Assembly (NCBI GenBank): GCA_023388255.1
Contig: JAEWGO010000001.1
Location: 62,001 to 126,000 of the forward strand
Direction: 5' to 3'
DNA length: 64,000 nt
Source: Pseudomonadota bacterium
GTDB taxonomy: Bacteria; Pseudomonadota; Gammaproteobacteria; Xanthomonadales; Rhodanobacteraceae
The position numbers and the translations under genes were made by a program. Below are positions 33,510-43,800 of the stretch, one piece after another; the stretch's first letter is position 1, and each line of letters opens with the position of its first letter. The notes under the pieces were generated by a model. That model was not told the origin of the DNA. It saw only the letters and a list, made by a program, of their open reading frames with translations, and made no database searches.

Positions 33510-34138
33510 ATTCCTGCGTGGCGGCTACGACCGCAACAACTCGCTGCGCGGCATTGGCAAGCCGGCATTCGACGCGCGCCAAGCGCAGATCCTGTCCGGC
33601 ATGTATGCGGGTACGCCGCTCGCCGCGGCGCGGCGAATGCGAAGACGTTCGCCGGCGAGACGCAGCGCATCGCCACCTTGATGCGCGCGCGCTTCCGCCT
33701 CGGCTTCGTCGACGTCGGCGGCTTGGGACACGCACGTCAACCAGGGCGGCGCAGGCGGTGTGCTGGCGAACAATATCGGCAACCTCGGGCGCGGCGTGGC
33801 CGCGTATGCGGATGCGCTCGGCGACGAGTGGCGCAGCACGCTCGTGGTGGTCATTCCCGTATTCGGCCGCACTTTCCACGAGAACGGCGACAATGGCACC
33901 GACCACGGCCACGGTACCGTGTACTTGGGCGCTCGGCGGTTCGGTGCATGGGGGACGCATCGCCGGGCGGCAGATCGCGCTGGCGCCACAGCACCTGCTG
34001 CAGAACCGCGACTATCCGGTGCTGACGAACGTTCGCGTTCTGCTCGGCGGCCTCCTGCAGCGGAGTTGGGGACTTTCCCCGGCACGCATGCAGACGGCGC
34101 TTCCGGGATCGAAGCCGCTCGATCTGCAACTCGTTTGA
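33510..34138 (+). pseudogene. Frameshifted and 5'-truncated DUF1501 family gene
   Basis: The C-terminal half of a DUF1501 protein (secreted sulfatase-like family, usually about 400 aa) can be read only by changing frame. An initial RGGYDRNN piece is followed by ANAKTFAGETQRIATLMRAR and FRLGFVDVGG. After a one-base insertion near 33723 comes DTHVNQGGAGGVLANNIGNL with FGRTFHENGDNGTDHGHGTV. After another near 33925 comes ALGGSVHGGRIAGRQIALAP, running to LPGSKPLDLQLV and a proper stop. Both of these shifts are an extra T before a TGG Trp codon. The 5' half is missing. DUF1501 genes normally pair with a DUF1800 gene, and none is present. It is most likely a decaying remnant. Confidence 0.8.
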
Positions 34139-34202
34139 GCGAGCGCCGCGATGCGCGGTCGTCCTGCTAGAGTGCGAAAACTCCACCGGAAGCCTTTGCG
34201 CG

Positions 34203-34877
34203 ATGCGTATCCAGGGGATGTTTCCGGTGCCGTTCGCATTCGATCGCCATGCCGATCCGCAGCGGTTGAACACGTCGCTGCGCAGCCTGTTTCTGGCGCG
34301 CGAGGTAGAGGGCGCGCGTTACGCGAACCCGACACCGTTTACCCTGCGCAATGCGGCAGTGTTCGAAAGCCATTTCGATCTGTTTGCGTGGCCGCAACCG
34401 GAAATCGCGGAGCTGCGCGAGTTCTGCCTGTCGCGCGTCGCGCGGCTCGCGGGCGAACTCAACGGTTACGACGAAGCGACCCGCGCGCGCTTGCGCATCA
34501 CCGCCGACGCGTGGTTCCACGTGACCCGGCGCCACGGCCATTTCGGCGTGCACAACCATCCGATGGCATCGTGGTCCGGCGTGTATTGCGTCGCGCCGGG
34601 TGAACACGACGTCGGCGACGCCGACAGCGGCCCGTTGACTTTCATCCATCCGCACGGTGGCGGCGCAATGTATCTGGATGCCGGTACGGAAGCGATGCAA
34701 CCGCCGTTCGGCATCGGCAACCTGTCGTATCAGCTGGCCGCGGGACAGTTGGTGCTGTTTCCGTCGTGGCTGCTGCATCAGGTGCTGCCGTTCAACGGCG
34801 GCGGCGAGCGCATCACCGTGGCGTTCAACTGCGTCGTCGCGTTGGCGGCCGCGGCGGCAGGCCCCGTCAGGCCCTAG
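34203..34877 (+). CDS. Putative 2OG-Fe(II) oxygenase (TIGR02466-like)
   Basis: A 224-aa protein of the uncharacterised 2-oxoglutarate/Fe(II)-dependent oxygenase group. Diagnostic stretches are the metal-site region GHFGVHNHPMASWSGVYCVA and the C-terminal GQLVLFPSWLLHQVLPFNGG followed by GERITVAFN, in which the distal His and the Arg that binds 2-oxoglutarate are visible. No signal peptide is present. The start at 34203 fits a weak GGAAG ribosome-binding site. The substrate is unknown; relatives are often linked to peptide or small-molecule hydroxylation. It is followed 29 nt later, in the same direction, by a second iron-dependent oxygenase-type gene, so the two may be co-transcribed. Confidence 0.8.
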   Translation: MRIQGMFPVPFAFDRHADPQRLNTSLRSLFLAREVEGARYANPTPFTLRNAAVFESHFDLFAWPQPEIAELREFCLSRVARLAGELNGYDEATRARLRITADAWFHVTRRHGHFGVHNHPMASWSGVYCVAPGEHDVGDADSGPLTFIHPHGGGAMYLDAGTEAMQPPFGIGNLSYQLAAGQLVLFPSWLLHQVLPFNGGGERITVAFNCVVALAAAAAGPVRP

Positions 34878-34906
34878 AATATCGGCACGCCGGCTGCGTC
34901 GCCGGC

Positions 34907-36136
34907 ATGTCCGCGACGACCATGCCGAAACGTTCGATCAGCCGCATTCCCCATGTCGTCGAAGTCGTCGCGAAGAAGCCGGCGAAGATCGTGCGCGCGA
35001 GCGTCGACGACACCGCTGGCCTGCTTGCGAGCAGCGGCGAGTTGAAAGCCGGGCAGGGGCTGATCTCGACGATCATCGCGCTCTCGCTCGGTTTCCTCTG
35101 CCTGCTTGGCGTGATCGCGTTCCACTTCCCGCAATACCTGACGACACCGGAGTTGCGCCACCAGTATTCGGTCGACGTGCTGCGCCAGGCGATGTTCGTC
35201 GCGCTGCTGATTGCCGGCGGGTTGTCGCTGGCGAACATCGTGTTCGGCCGGCGTCGTCATCTGAATCTGGTCGGGCTCGCGTTGGTGCTGGCCGCGGTCG
35301 CGCTCGGCGGCTCGCGCGTGCCGGTCGGCGAATTCCCGGACCACACGCCTTACATCGGCCTCGACTGGTTCATCCTCGATCTGCTCGGTTCGACCCTGGT
35401 GTTCGTCGCGATCGAGAAAGTGTTTCCGTTGTACAAGGGGCAGTCGGTTTTCCGCCGCGAATGGCAGACCGACCTCAAGCATTTCGCGGTCAATCATTTC
35501 CTCGTCGGCCTGATCCTGCTGACCGTGAACTTCACGATCCACCACGGCTTCGCCTGGCTGGTCCACAACGATTTCCAGCTCGCGGTGCAACGTCTCTGGT
35601 TCGTGCCGCAACTGCTGCTGTGCATCCTCGTCGCCGATCTTGCGCAGTACTGGACGCACCGCGCCTATCACGAGATTCCGTTGCTGTGGAAGTTCCACGC
35701 CGTGCACCACAGCGCGAAAACGATGGACTGGCTCGCCGGCTCGCGCCAGCACGTGTTCGAGATCGTGTTCACGCGCGTGTGCGTGCTGGCGCCGCTGTTC
35801 GTGATCGGCTTCGGCGAGGCGGTCATCAATGCCTACATCATCATTGTCGGTTTCCAGGCCGTGTTGAATCACGCCAACGTGCATGTTCGGTGGGGGCCGC
35901 TGAAGCATCTGATCGTGACACCGGACTTCCATCACTGGCACCACGCTTCCGACGACGAGGCGATCGACCGCAACTACGCGGCGCACTACGCGTTCCTCGA
36001 CCACCTGTTCGGCACTGCAGTGAAGGTGCCTTCGCACAAGCCGTTGCCGGAGAAGTACGGCGTCGTCGGCGATTACATGCCGGACGGCTGGGCTGCGCAG
36101 CAATCGTTCCCGTTCCGCGCGAAGCCGTTGGCCTGA
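34907..36136 (+). CDS. Fatty acid hydroxylase / sterol desaturase superfamily protein
   Basis: A 409-aa membrane di-iron enzyme. At least five hydrophobic segments flank the histidine clusters that bind the two irons: HRAYHEIP, HAVHHSAK and HHWHH, with a further His in LNHANVH. This is the pattern of the fatty-acid hydroxylase superfamily, whose members hydroxylate or desaturate lipids and carotenoids. The start at 34907 gives a short basic N-terminus before the first helix (LISTIIALSLGFLCLLGVIA). The exact lipid substrate cannot be named. The gene is convergent with the metallo-beta-lactamase-fold gene and separated from it by a long perfect hairpin. Confidence 0.85.
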   Translation: MSATTMPKRSISRIPHVVEVVAKKPAKIVRASVDDTAGLLASSGELKAGQGLISTIIALSLGFLCLLGVIAFHFPQYLTTPELRHQYSVDVLRQAMFVALLIAGGLSLANIVFGRRRHLNLVGLALVLAAVALGGSRVPVGEFPDHTPYIGLDWFILDLLGSTLVFVAIEKVFPLYKGQSVFRREWQTDLKHFAVNHFLVGLILLTVNFTIHHGFAWLVHNDFQLAVQRLWFVPQLLLCILVADLAQYWTHRAYHEIPLLWKFHAVHHSAKTMDWLAGSRQHVFEIVFTRVCVLAPLFVIGFGEAVINAYIIIVGFQAVLNHANVHVRWGPLKHLIVTPDFHHWHHASDDEAIDRNYAAHYAFLDHLFGTAVKVPSHKPLPEKYGVVGDYMPDGWAAQQSFPFRAKPLA

Positions 36137-36137
36137 A

Positions 36138-36169
36138 GCATCGATGCCCGCAAGCGCGGGCATCGATGC
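36138..36169. terminator. Perfect 14-bp hairpin between convergent genes
   Basis: GCATCGATGCCCGC (36138-36151) and GCGGGCATCGATGC (36156-36169) pair perfectly over a 4-nt loop. It occupies almost all of the 39-nt gap between the convergent genes ending at 36136 and 36176. There is no T-tract, so it probably works for both strands as a roadblock or 3'-end protector. Confidence 0.6.
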
Positions 36170-36175
36170 GGCATT

Positions 36176-36952
36176 TCAGAGCAGTGCTTCGGCCGCCTCT
36201 TCCTGCAGCAGGTCGACGCCGCAGACGAGACTCTCGACCCAGTCGATGAAGCGCTGGATGTTGTGCGCGCCCTGGATCGGCAGGCCGTGCTGCGGAACGA
36301 TCATGCCGATGTCGAGCTTGCGTGCGCGTTGCGCCCACCAGCGACAGGCGCGGTTCGAGGCCATGTAGCGGCGATGGAAGCCGGCCATGCGCGGGATATG
36401 CGCGTCGAAATCCGTGACCGGCTCGTATGGTGCGCCGGCTTCGATCATCGAAGCACCAAGGTCGCCGCTGAACAGGATGCGGCTGACCGGATCGTAGAAC
36501 TGGAAATTGCCGACGCTGTGCAGGAAATGCGCGGGCACGGCGCGGATGTGCGTGCTGCCGAGCGGCAGGTCCATGCCTTCATCGGCGAGCAGCAGGTAGC
36601 GGTCGCTGCCGGCATTTTTCTGGTAATGCGGCACGTTGTGCGGGATGAAGCGGCCCCACAGGCGCGAACAGACGACGCGCGCCTGCGTGTACAGCAGCCA
36701 GCTGTCGACCGAGCCGATGATGTCCGGATCCTGGTGCGAGGCGAGGATCCAGGTGAGGCTGCGCGGCTGCACGTACTGCGGCAGCGCGAGGCTGAGCGGC
36801 GTGTAGAGCAGGGCGCCGCCCGGATCGATCAGCGCCGACTGGTCGCCGTCGACGATCAGGAACTGGTTCGCCTGCACGCCGTCGTCGCCGCGCACGAGAT
36901 CGTTGAAGGCGACGCACAAATGACGGTCGCTGCGGAACAATTCGGTGGCCAT
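36176..36952 (-). CDS. Metallo-beta-lactamase-fold protein of the flavodiiron/ODP type
   Basis: A 258-aa protein with the metallo-beta-lactamase fold of flavodiiron proteins (oxygen-binding di-iron domain) but without a flavodoxin domain. The metal-ligand positions can be followed: His73/Asp75/Asp77 in ASHQDPDIIG, where flavodiiron proteins usually have HxExD; His145 in AHFLHSVGNFQFYD; Asp164 in LFSGDLGAS; and His222 in VPQHG. Residues FNDLVRGDDGVQANQFLIVD open the fold. The start at 36952 is the ATG in best agreement with the family. Possible roles are oxygen or redox sensing; catalysis would need a separate electron donor. It is divergent from the indolepyruvate oxidoreductase gene. Confidence 0.78.
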   Translation of the reverse strand: MATELFRSDRHLCVAFNDLVRGDDGVQANQFLIVDGDQSALIDPGGALLYTPLSLALPQYVQPRSLTWILASHQDPDIIGSVDSWLLYTQARVVCSRLWGRFIPHNVPHYQKNAGSDRYLLLADEGMDLPLGSTHIRAVPAHFLHSVGNFQFYDPVSRILFSGDLGASMIEAGAPYEPVTDFDAHIPRMAGFHRRYMASNRACRWWAQRARKLDIGMIVPQHGLPIQGAHNIQRFIDWVESLVCGVDLLQEEAAEALL

Positions 36953-37085
36953 GCGGTCCCCTGTCGCAAACACGAAAGCCGCACATTTTCGTGGCGGAGA
37001 ACCCCGCAAAACCGCCATGCGGCAATGCACCACGGCGATCGGCTAAAATAAGCGGTTGCCCAGGCCCCCTCCCAGGAATTCCGCC

Positions 37086-40000
37086 ATGTCCGTCCCCGCC
37101 GCTGCGCTTGCGCCCGCCATCGACCGTGAGTACACGCTCGACCACAAATACACGCGCGCGGAAGGGCGCATCTATTTGTCCGGCGTGCAGGCACTGGTGC
37201 GATTGCCCTTGATGCAGCAGATGCGCGACCGCGCCGCCGGCATCGATACGGCCGGTTTCATCTCCGGCTATCGCGGTTCGCCGCTCGGCGGTTTCGATCT
37301 CGAGCTGTGGAAGGCGAAGAAGCATCTCGCCGCATCGAACATCGAGTTCCAGCCCGGCCTCAACGAGGATCTCGGCGCGACGATGGTCTGGGGCACGCAG
37401 CAGGCAAACCTGTTCCCCGGCGCAAAATACGATGGCGTGTTTGCGATGTGGTACGGCAAGGGGCCGGGCGTCGATCGCTGCGGTGACGTGTTCAAGCATG
37501 GCAACGCGGCCGGCACCGGCAAGTTCGGTGGCGTGCTCGCGCTCGCGGCGGACGATCATGCCTGCCGTTCGTCGACCTTGCCGCACGGTTCGGAGCTCGA
37601 ATTCGTGTCGGCGATGATGCCGGTGCTCAATCCTGCCGGCGTGCAGGACATCCTCGACATGGGCATGCTCGGCTGGGCGATGTCGCGCTTCACCGGACGC
37701 TGGGTCGGTTTCAAGACGATCGCGGAGACCGTTGAATCGAGCGCGAGCGTCAACGTCAATCCGCACCAGCTCGACATCGTGCTGCCGGAGGACTTCATGT
37801 TGCCGGAAGGCGGCCTCAACATCCGCTGGCCCGATCCGCCGCTGAACCAGGAAATGCGCCTGCATCAGTACGCTGTGCAGGCGGCGACCGCGTTCGCGCG
37901 CGCGAACCGCATCGACAAGGTCGTGATCGATTCGCCGAATGCTCGCCTCGGCATCGTCACCACCGGCAAGAGCTACCTCGACGTGCTGCAGGCACTCGAA
38001 TATCTCGGCATCAGCGAGCGCGACGCGCGCGACATCGGCATCCGCGTCTACAAGGTCGGCATGACCTGGCCGCTGGAGCCGGTCGGCATCCGCGAGTTCG
38101 CGCGAGGCCTCGAGGACATCGTCGTGGTCGAGGAGAAGCGTTCCTTCATCGAATCCCAGATGAAGGAATACATGTACAACTGGCCGGAGGCGCGCCGCCC
38201 GCACGTGGTCGGTAAGTACGACGAGGCCGGCAACTGGATCTTGCCGAGCACGAACGAACTGACGCCGGCGATGATCGCGCTGGTCATCGCCAAGCGACTG
38301 TCGCGCTTCTTCACCAGCGAGGCGATCACCTCGCGCGTCGCGTGGATCGAGGCGAAGGAGAAGGAGCTCACCCTGCCGCGTGCGAATTTCCCCCGTGCTG
38401 CGCACTACTGCTCGGGCTGCCCGCACAACACGTCCACCGTGGTTCCGGAAGGTTCGCGCGCCCTCGGCGGCATCGGATGCCACTACATGGTCACGTGGAT
38501 GGATCGCCGCACCGACACGTTCACCCAGATGGGCGGCGAAGGCACGACCTGGTGCGGGCAGGCGCCATTCACCGAAACCAAACACGTGTTCCAGAATCTT
38601 GGCGACGGCACCTATTTCCACTCCGGCTCGCTGGCGATCCGTCAGGCGATCGCAGCCAAGGTCAACATCACCTACAAGATCCTCTACAACGACGCGGTCG
38701 CGATGACCGGCGGCCAGCCGGTCGACGGCACCTTGACCGTGCCGGACATCGCGCACCAGGTGCGCAGCGAAGGCGTGCAGGCGATCATCGTCGTCAGCGA
38801 CGACATCACGAAATGGTCGCGCCCCGAGATCTTCCCGGCAGGCGTGGAATTCATTCACCGCGATGAGCTCGATGCGGTGCAGAAGCGCATGCGCGAGATT
38901 CCCGGCACCAGCGTGCTGATCTACGACCAGACCTGCGCGACCGAAAAGCGCCGCCGCCGAAAGCGCGGCAAGATGGTCGATCCGAACAAGCGCCTGTTCA
39001 TCAATTCGCTGGTCTGCGAAGGCTGCGGCGACTGCGGCGAGAAATCGTTCTGCGTTTCCGTACTGCCGAAGGAAACCGAATACGGCCGCAAGCGCGAGAT
39101 CGACCAGTCAAATTGCAACAAGGACTTTTCCTGCGTGAAGGGCTTCTGCCCGAGCTTCGTCTCGGTCGTCGGCGGGGGGCTCAAGAAGAAGAAAGGCAAG
39201 ACCGACGTCGATTTCTCGACGCTGCCACAGCCGGTGATCGCAACCGATCTCGCGCAGCCGTGGAACATCCTCGTCACGGGCATCGGCGGCACGGGCGTGG
39301 TCACGATCGGCGCGCTGATCGGCATGGCCGCGCATCTGGAAGGCAAGGGCAGCACCGTGCTCGACCAGACCGGCCTCGCCCAGAAGGGCGGCGCGGTCAC
39401 CTGCCACCTGCGCATCGCGAAGACGCCGGACGAAATCCACGCGGTGCGCATCGCCGCCGGCGAAGCCGACCTCGTGCTTGGCTGCGACATCGTCGTCGTC
39501 AACGACTATTGGGCGTTGTCGAAGATCCGCGCCGGCCGCGCGCATGTCGTGCTGAACAGCTACGAGGCGATGCCGGGCACGTTCACGATGAAGCCGGACA
39601 TGCAGTTCCCGGCGCAAGCCATCATCGACGCGGTGAAGACCGCGCTCGACGGCGGTTCGCCGGAACTGGTCGACGCGACCGAACTCGCCACCGCGCTGCT
39701 TGGCGACACCATCGCAGCGAACCTGTTCATGCTCGGCTATGCGTGGCAGAAGGGCTGGGTGCCGGTCTCGCTGGACGCGCTGATGCGTGCGGTCGAACTC
39801 AATGGCGCGGCGATCGAGATGAACAAGACCGCGTTCAACTGGGGTCGCATGGCGGTGCACGACGTCGTCGCCGTACGCAAGGCAGCCGGCCTGCCGAATC
39901 CGCATCTGCCGTCCGGTGCGATCCCGCTCGCGCTGCCGGCGCGGCGCACGGCTTCGAACGGCAATGCTTCTGCGCTCGACGATGCAACAGTGAGCGCGTC

Positions 40001-40652
40001 GCTCGATGAACGCATTGCGCGCCGCGTCGCGTTCCTGACCGACTACCAGAACGCCGCCTACGCCGCGAAATACCGCGCGCTGGTCGACAGGGTACGTACC
40101 GCCGAGCAAGCGAAGACGCCAGGCTTCACCACGCTGTCGGAGGCCGTCGCCCGCTATGCATTCAAGCTGATGGCGTACAAGGACGAGTACGAGGTCGCGC
40201 GGCTGTACACCAGCGGCGATTTCGAGCAGCGCATCAAGGACACCTTCGACGGCGACTTCAAGTTGCACTTCAACCTCGCGCCGCCGCTGTTCGCCAAGCG
40301 TGATGCCGACGGCAACCTGAAGAAGGCCGAGTACGGCCCGTGGGTGTTCAAGGCGTTCAAGCTGCTGGCGAAGATGCGCGGCCTGCGTGGCGGCACGTTC
40401 GACATGTTCGGCTATACCGCCGAGCGCAAGATGGAGCGCCAATTGATCACCGACTACGGCAGTACGCTGGACGAACTGCTGGCCGGGTTGAACGGCGACA
40501 ACCATGCGCTCGCGGTCGACATTGCCTCGATACCAGAGCACATCCGCGGCTACGGCCATGTCAAGGAACGCCACTTCGCCAATGCGATGAAGCGCCAGGA
40601 CGACTTGCTCTCGGCGTGGCGCAATCCGTCGAGCAGGCGCGTGGCGGCCTGA
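37086..40652 (+). CDS. Indolepyruvate ferredoxin oxidoreductase, fused single-chain form
   Basis: A 1188-aa enzyme joining the alpha, ferredoxin-like and gamma parts of 2-oxoacid oxidoreductases. It oxidatively decarboxylates arylpyruvates from aromatic amino acids to acyl-CoA. Visible parts are the N-terminal domain (GFISGYRGSPLGGFDLELW), the thiamine-diphosphate region (GGIGCHYMVTWMDRRTDTFT, GGEGTTWCGQ), and cysteine clusters CEGCGDCGEKSFC (about residue 644) and CNKDFSCVKGFC (about 677) for iron-sulfur centres. The gamma domain has VTGIGGTGVVTIGALIGMAA. The ATG at 37086 has AGGA upstream, and a TAAAAT -10-like element lies at 37046-37051. Such fused forms occur in aerobic proteobacteria. 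Substrate preference is inferred from the family. Confidence 0.9.
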   Translation: MSVPAAALAPAIDREYTLDHKYTRAEGRIYLSGVQALVRLPLMQQMRDRAAGIDTAGFISGYRGSPLGGFDLELWKAKKHLAASNIEFQPGLNEDLGATMVWGTQQANLFPGAKYDGVFAMWYGKGPGVDRCGDVFKHGNAAGTGKFGGVLALAADDHACRSSTLPHGSELEFVSAMMPVLNPAGVQDILDMGMLGWAMSRFTGRWVGFKTIAETVESSASVNVNPHQLDIVLPEDFMLPEGGLNIRWPDPPLNQEMRLHQYAVQAATAFARANRIDKVVIDSPNARLGIVTTGKSYLDVLQALEYLGISERDARDIGIRVYKVGMTWPLEPVGIREFARGLEDIVVVEEKRSFIESQMKEYMYNWPEARRPHVVGKYDEAGNWILPSTNELTPAMIALVIAKRLSRFFTSEAITSRVAWIEAKEKELTLPRANFPRAAHYCSGCPHNTSTVVPEGSRALGGIGCHYMVTWMDRRTDTFTQMGGEGTTWCGQAPFTETKHVFQNLGDGTYFHSGSLAIRQAIAAKVNITYKILYNDAVAMTGGQPVDGTLTVPDIAHQVRSEGVQAIIVVSDDITKWSRPEIFPAGVEFIHRDELDAVQKRMREIPGTSVLIYDQTCATEKRRRRKRGKMVDPNKRLFINSLVCEGCGDCGEKSFCVSVLPKETEYGRKREIDQSNCNKDFSCVKGFCPSFVSVVGGGLKKKKGKTDVDFSTLPQPVIATDLAQPWNILVTGIGGTGVVTIGALIGMAAHLEGKGSTVLDQTGLAQKGGAVTCHLRIAKTPDEIHAVRIAAGEADLVLGCDIVVVNDYWALSKIRAGRAHVVLNSYEAMPGTFTMKPDMQFPAQAIIDAVKTALDGGSPELVDATELATALLGDTIAANLFMLGYAWQKGWVPVSLDALMRAVELNGAAIEMNKTAFNWGRMAVHDVVAVRKAAGLPNPHLPSGAIPLALPARRTASNGNASALDDATVSASLDERIARRVAFLTDYQNAAYAAKYRALVDRVRTAEQAKTPGFTTLSEAVARYAFKLMAYKDEYEVARLYTSGDFEQRIKDTFDGDFKLHFNLAPPLFAKRDADGNLKKAEYGPWVFKAFKLLAKMRGLRGGTFDMFGYTAERKMERQLITDYGSTLDELLAGLNGDNHALAVDIASIPEHIRGYGHVKERHFANAMKRQDDLLSAWRNPSSRRVAA

Positions 40653-40813
40653 GCGAAAACAGCGGCGCGAGTCCATTGCGCGTTTCCGCTCCGGTCGGCG
40701 GCTGAAGCGGCGCGGAATCGCGCCGGCGAGCAATCGCGGATTGTGCTGGACGGAATGCGCAGCGCGCAGGCACGATTGCAGGTTGTCCGTCGCCGCGAGC
40801 TCGCGTACCGCCC

Positions 40814-43800
40814 ATGGATGAGGTCACGTTCCGCCAGTTGCTCGCACAGAACTGGTCCACGGTCTTTGACCGCCGCACGATAGAGAAGGGCGCGGACTAT
40901 CTGCGCCGTGGCAACGTGCTCGGGACGCACTACGAGGCGGGCGACGGCGAAGGTGCGCTGATCGGCATGGTCGAGGGGTCGACGCTCGATCCCTATGCGG
41001 CCGGCATCCGTATCCAGTGGGACGGCCGCCGCGCGCGCCTCGACACGCATTGCACGTGTCCGGTGCAGTTCGAATGCAAGCATGTCGCGGCGACCGTGCT
41101 GTACGTGCTGCGCCAGCAGACGCCCGGCACGCCGCCGCGTCGCGCCATCACGCCATCGCAACCTCAGCTCGGCGCATGGAAGAACTGGCTCGATGGTCTG
41201 CGCCCGCCCGTGCCGAGCGGCATCGAAACACTGCCGCGCAGCGAGCGCGCAGATGCATTGCTTGCGCTGCTGCTGCGTGAGGATTCGGACGGAAGCGTCA
41301 TCCCGAACCTGCTGGCGCAACCGGTTGGCGTGAAGCCGGGCAAGCGCGGCGGTTTCATCTCGCCGCAGCCGCTGCAGCCGAGCGGACTCGACCCGCAACC
41401 GTGGCGCGGTCTGAGCAGTGACGAGTTCCAGCGCGTTGCGGCACTGCGCATGCGTCGGCGCGTATATGCGACGGGCGGCGAATGGTATGCGCTGGAGGGC
41501 AAGGACGATGCCGACTTCCTCGAACGCCAACTTGGCTCGCTGCCCTGCTTCTTCGAGAAGCCGTCCGGTGGACGACTCGCGCACGGAGCGGTGCGCGCGC
41601 TGCGCATCGGCTGGGAGGCGCGCGAGGACGGCACACAGAAGCTCGCGCTCAGTGTCGACGAAGCGTCGCCGAAGACGCGCCTGCTGCGCATCGACGGGCT
41701 GTGGTATCTCGATCCCGTCGCACGCGAGCTCGGTCGAGTCGATGGCGACACGCGTCTGGCCGAAGCAGTGCTGCGTTCGCCGCCGCTGTTGCCGGAGCAG
41801 GTGCCGTTGCTGATGGAGCGCTGGCAGGACGCGCCCTTGCTCGCGGCGTTGCCGAAGCCCGCCGTCGCCGGCGCGGTGGAAATCCGCGAAATCACGCCGA
41901 CGCCGGTGCTGACCTTGCGTGCGTTCGGCGCGCGCACGAACGGCCTCGCGTATCAGGCCGGCGCGGTGCGACTCGGATTCGACTACGGCGGCGTGCGCCT
42001 GTCGCATGCACCCGCCGCGCCGCGCGAGCGACGGCGCCAGGATGGCCGCATCGTCGAGATCGTGCGCGATGCCGCCAGCGAGATCGCCGCGGTCGAGCGC
42101 CTCGAAGGCGCCGGTCTCGAAGCGGCGGAAATCTTCGGTCGCGTCGAAGGCGTCGCGCGCGATGCGCTGGACGAAAACGACTTCGTGCTCGAACACGGCC
42201 GCCAGCGTATGGCTGGTGCGGATCAGGTGTTCGCGCTGACGCCGCGCCTGCGCGATCTCGGCTTCCGTCTCGAATCCGCCGACGGCTTTCCATTCGACCT
42301 GCTCGACGAGCCGGACGCGGACGCGTGGGTCGCCGAGATCGAGGAATCGGGCAATCCGTGGTTCGATTTGCGCCTCGGCATCGACATCGGCGGCGAGCGC
42401 ATCGACCTCTTGCCGGTGTTGCACCGTCTGCTCGCCGACCCGGCGTTTCCGCTGACACCGCGCAAGGGAGAGGCGGACGACGCGGTCTGGCTGGTGCCGA
42501 TCGACACGCGCCGCCGCGCGCCGCTGCCGCTGGCCAAGCTGCGCAAGTTGATCGAGCCGCTGCTCGAATGGCTGCAAGGCCAGCGCTACGAGCACGACGG
42601 CGCGTTGCGCTTGCGCCGGGCCCAGGCCGAGGTGGTCGAACAACTGGCGCAAGGCATGGAACGGCCATGGCTCGGCGGCGAACGCTTGCGCGCCGAGCTC
42701 GAGCGCCAGCGGGCGCCACGCGAACCTGCGCGCGAACCAGACGGTTTCCGTGCGACCTTGCGCGGCTACCAGCGCGAAGGTCTGGCGTGGCTCGGCTTCC
42801 TCGCCGACGCCGGTCTTGGCGGCATCCTTGCCGACGACATGGGTCTCGGCAAGACCGTGCAGGTGCTTGCGCATCTGCTCGCCGAGAAACAGCGCGGGCG
42901 GCTCGATCGGGCCGCCATCGTGATCGCGCCGACCAGCTTGGTCGGCAACTGGCGCGACGAGGCGGCGCGGTTCGCACCGGACCTGTCGGTGCTGGTCGTG
43001 CACGGTCCCGAGCGCGCCGGAGCGCACGCGCGGATTCCGCAGCACGACCTCGTCATCACGACCTATCCGCTGCTGTTGCGCGATCGCGACGAGCTGGTCG
43101 CGCACGAGTATTCCGTGCTCGTGCTCGACGAAGCGCAGGCGATCAAGAACGCGAAGAGCCAGGCCGCGAAGGTCGTGCGCGAGCTGAAGGCGCGCCAGCG
43201 CATCGCGATGACCGGCACGCCGCTGGAAAACCATCTCGGCGAATTGTGGGCGCAGTTCGACGCGGTCGAACCCGGCCTGCTCGGCAACGACAAGCACTTC
43301 ACGCGCTTCTTCCGCACGCCGATCGAGAAGCACGGCGACGTCGAAAGGCGCGAGCGCCTGCAGCGTCGCATCGCGCCGTTGCTGCTGCGCCGGCGCAAGG
43401 AAGACGTGCTGACCGAGCTGCCGCCGAAGACCGAGATCGTGCGTCGCATCGAACTCGAGGGCGACCAGCGCGAACTGTACGAAGCGCTGCGCCTGACCCA
43501 GCACGAACGCGTGTTGGAGGAAGTGCGCAAGCGCGGCCTCGCGCAGAGCGGCATCGTCGTGCTCGACGCGCTGCTGAAGCTGCGCCAGGCCTGCTGCGAC
43601 CCGCGGCTGGTCAAGCTCGATGGCGCGAAGCACGTGCGCGAATCGGCCAAGCTCGACTACCTGATGGAGCTGCTCGAAAGCCTCGTCGACGAAGGCCGTC
43701 GCGTGCTCGTGTTCAGCCAGTTCGCCGAGATGCTCGCGCTGATTGCCGATGCGCTGAAGCAACGCAAGCTCGACTATCAACTGCTGACCGGCGACACGCC

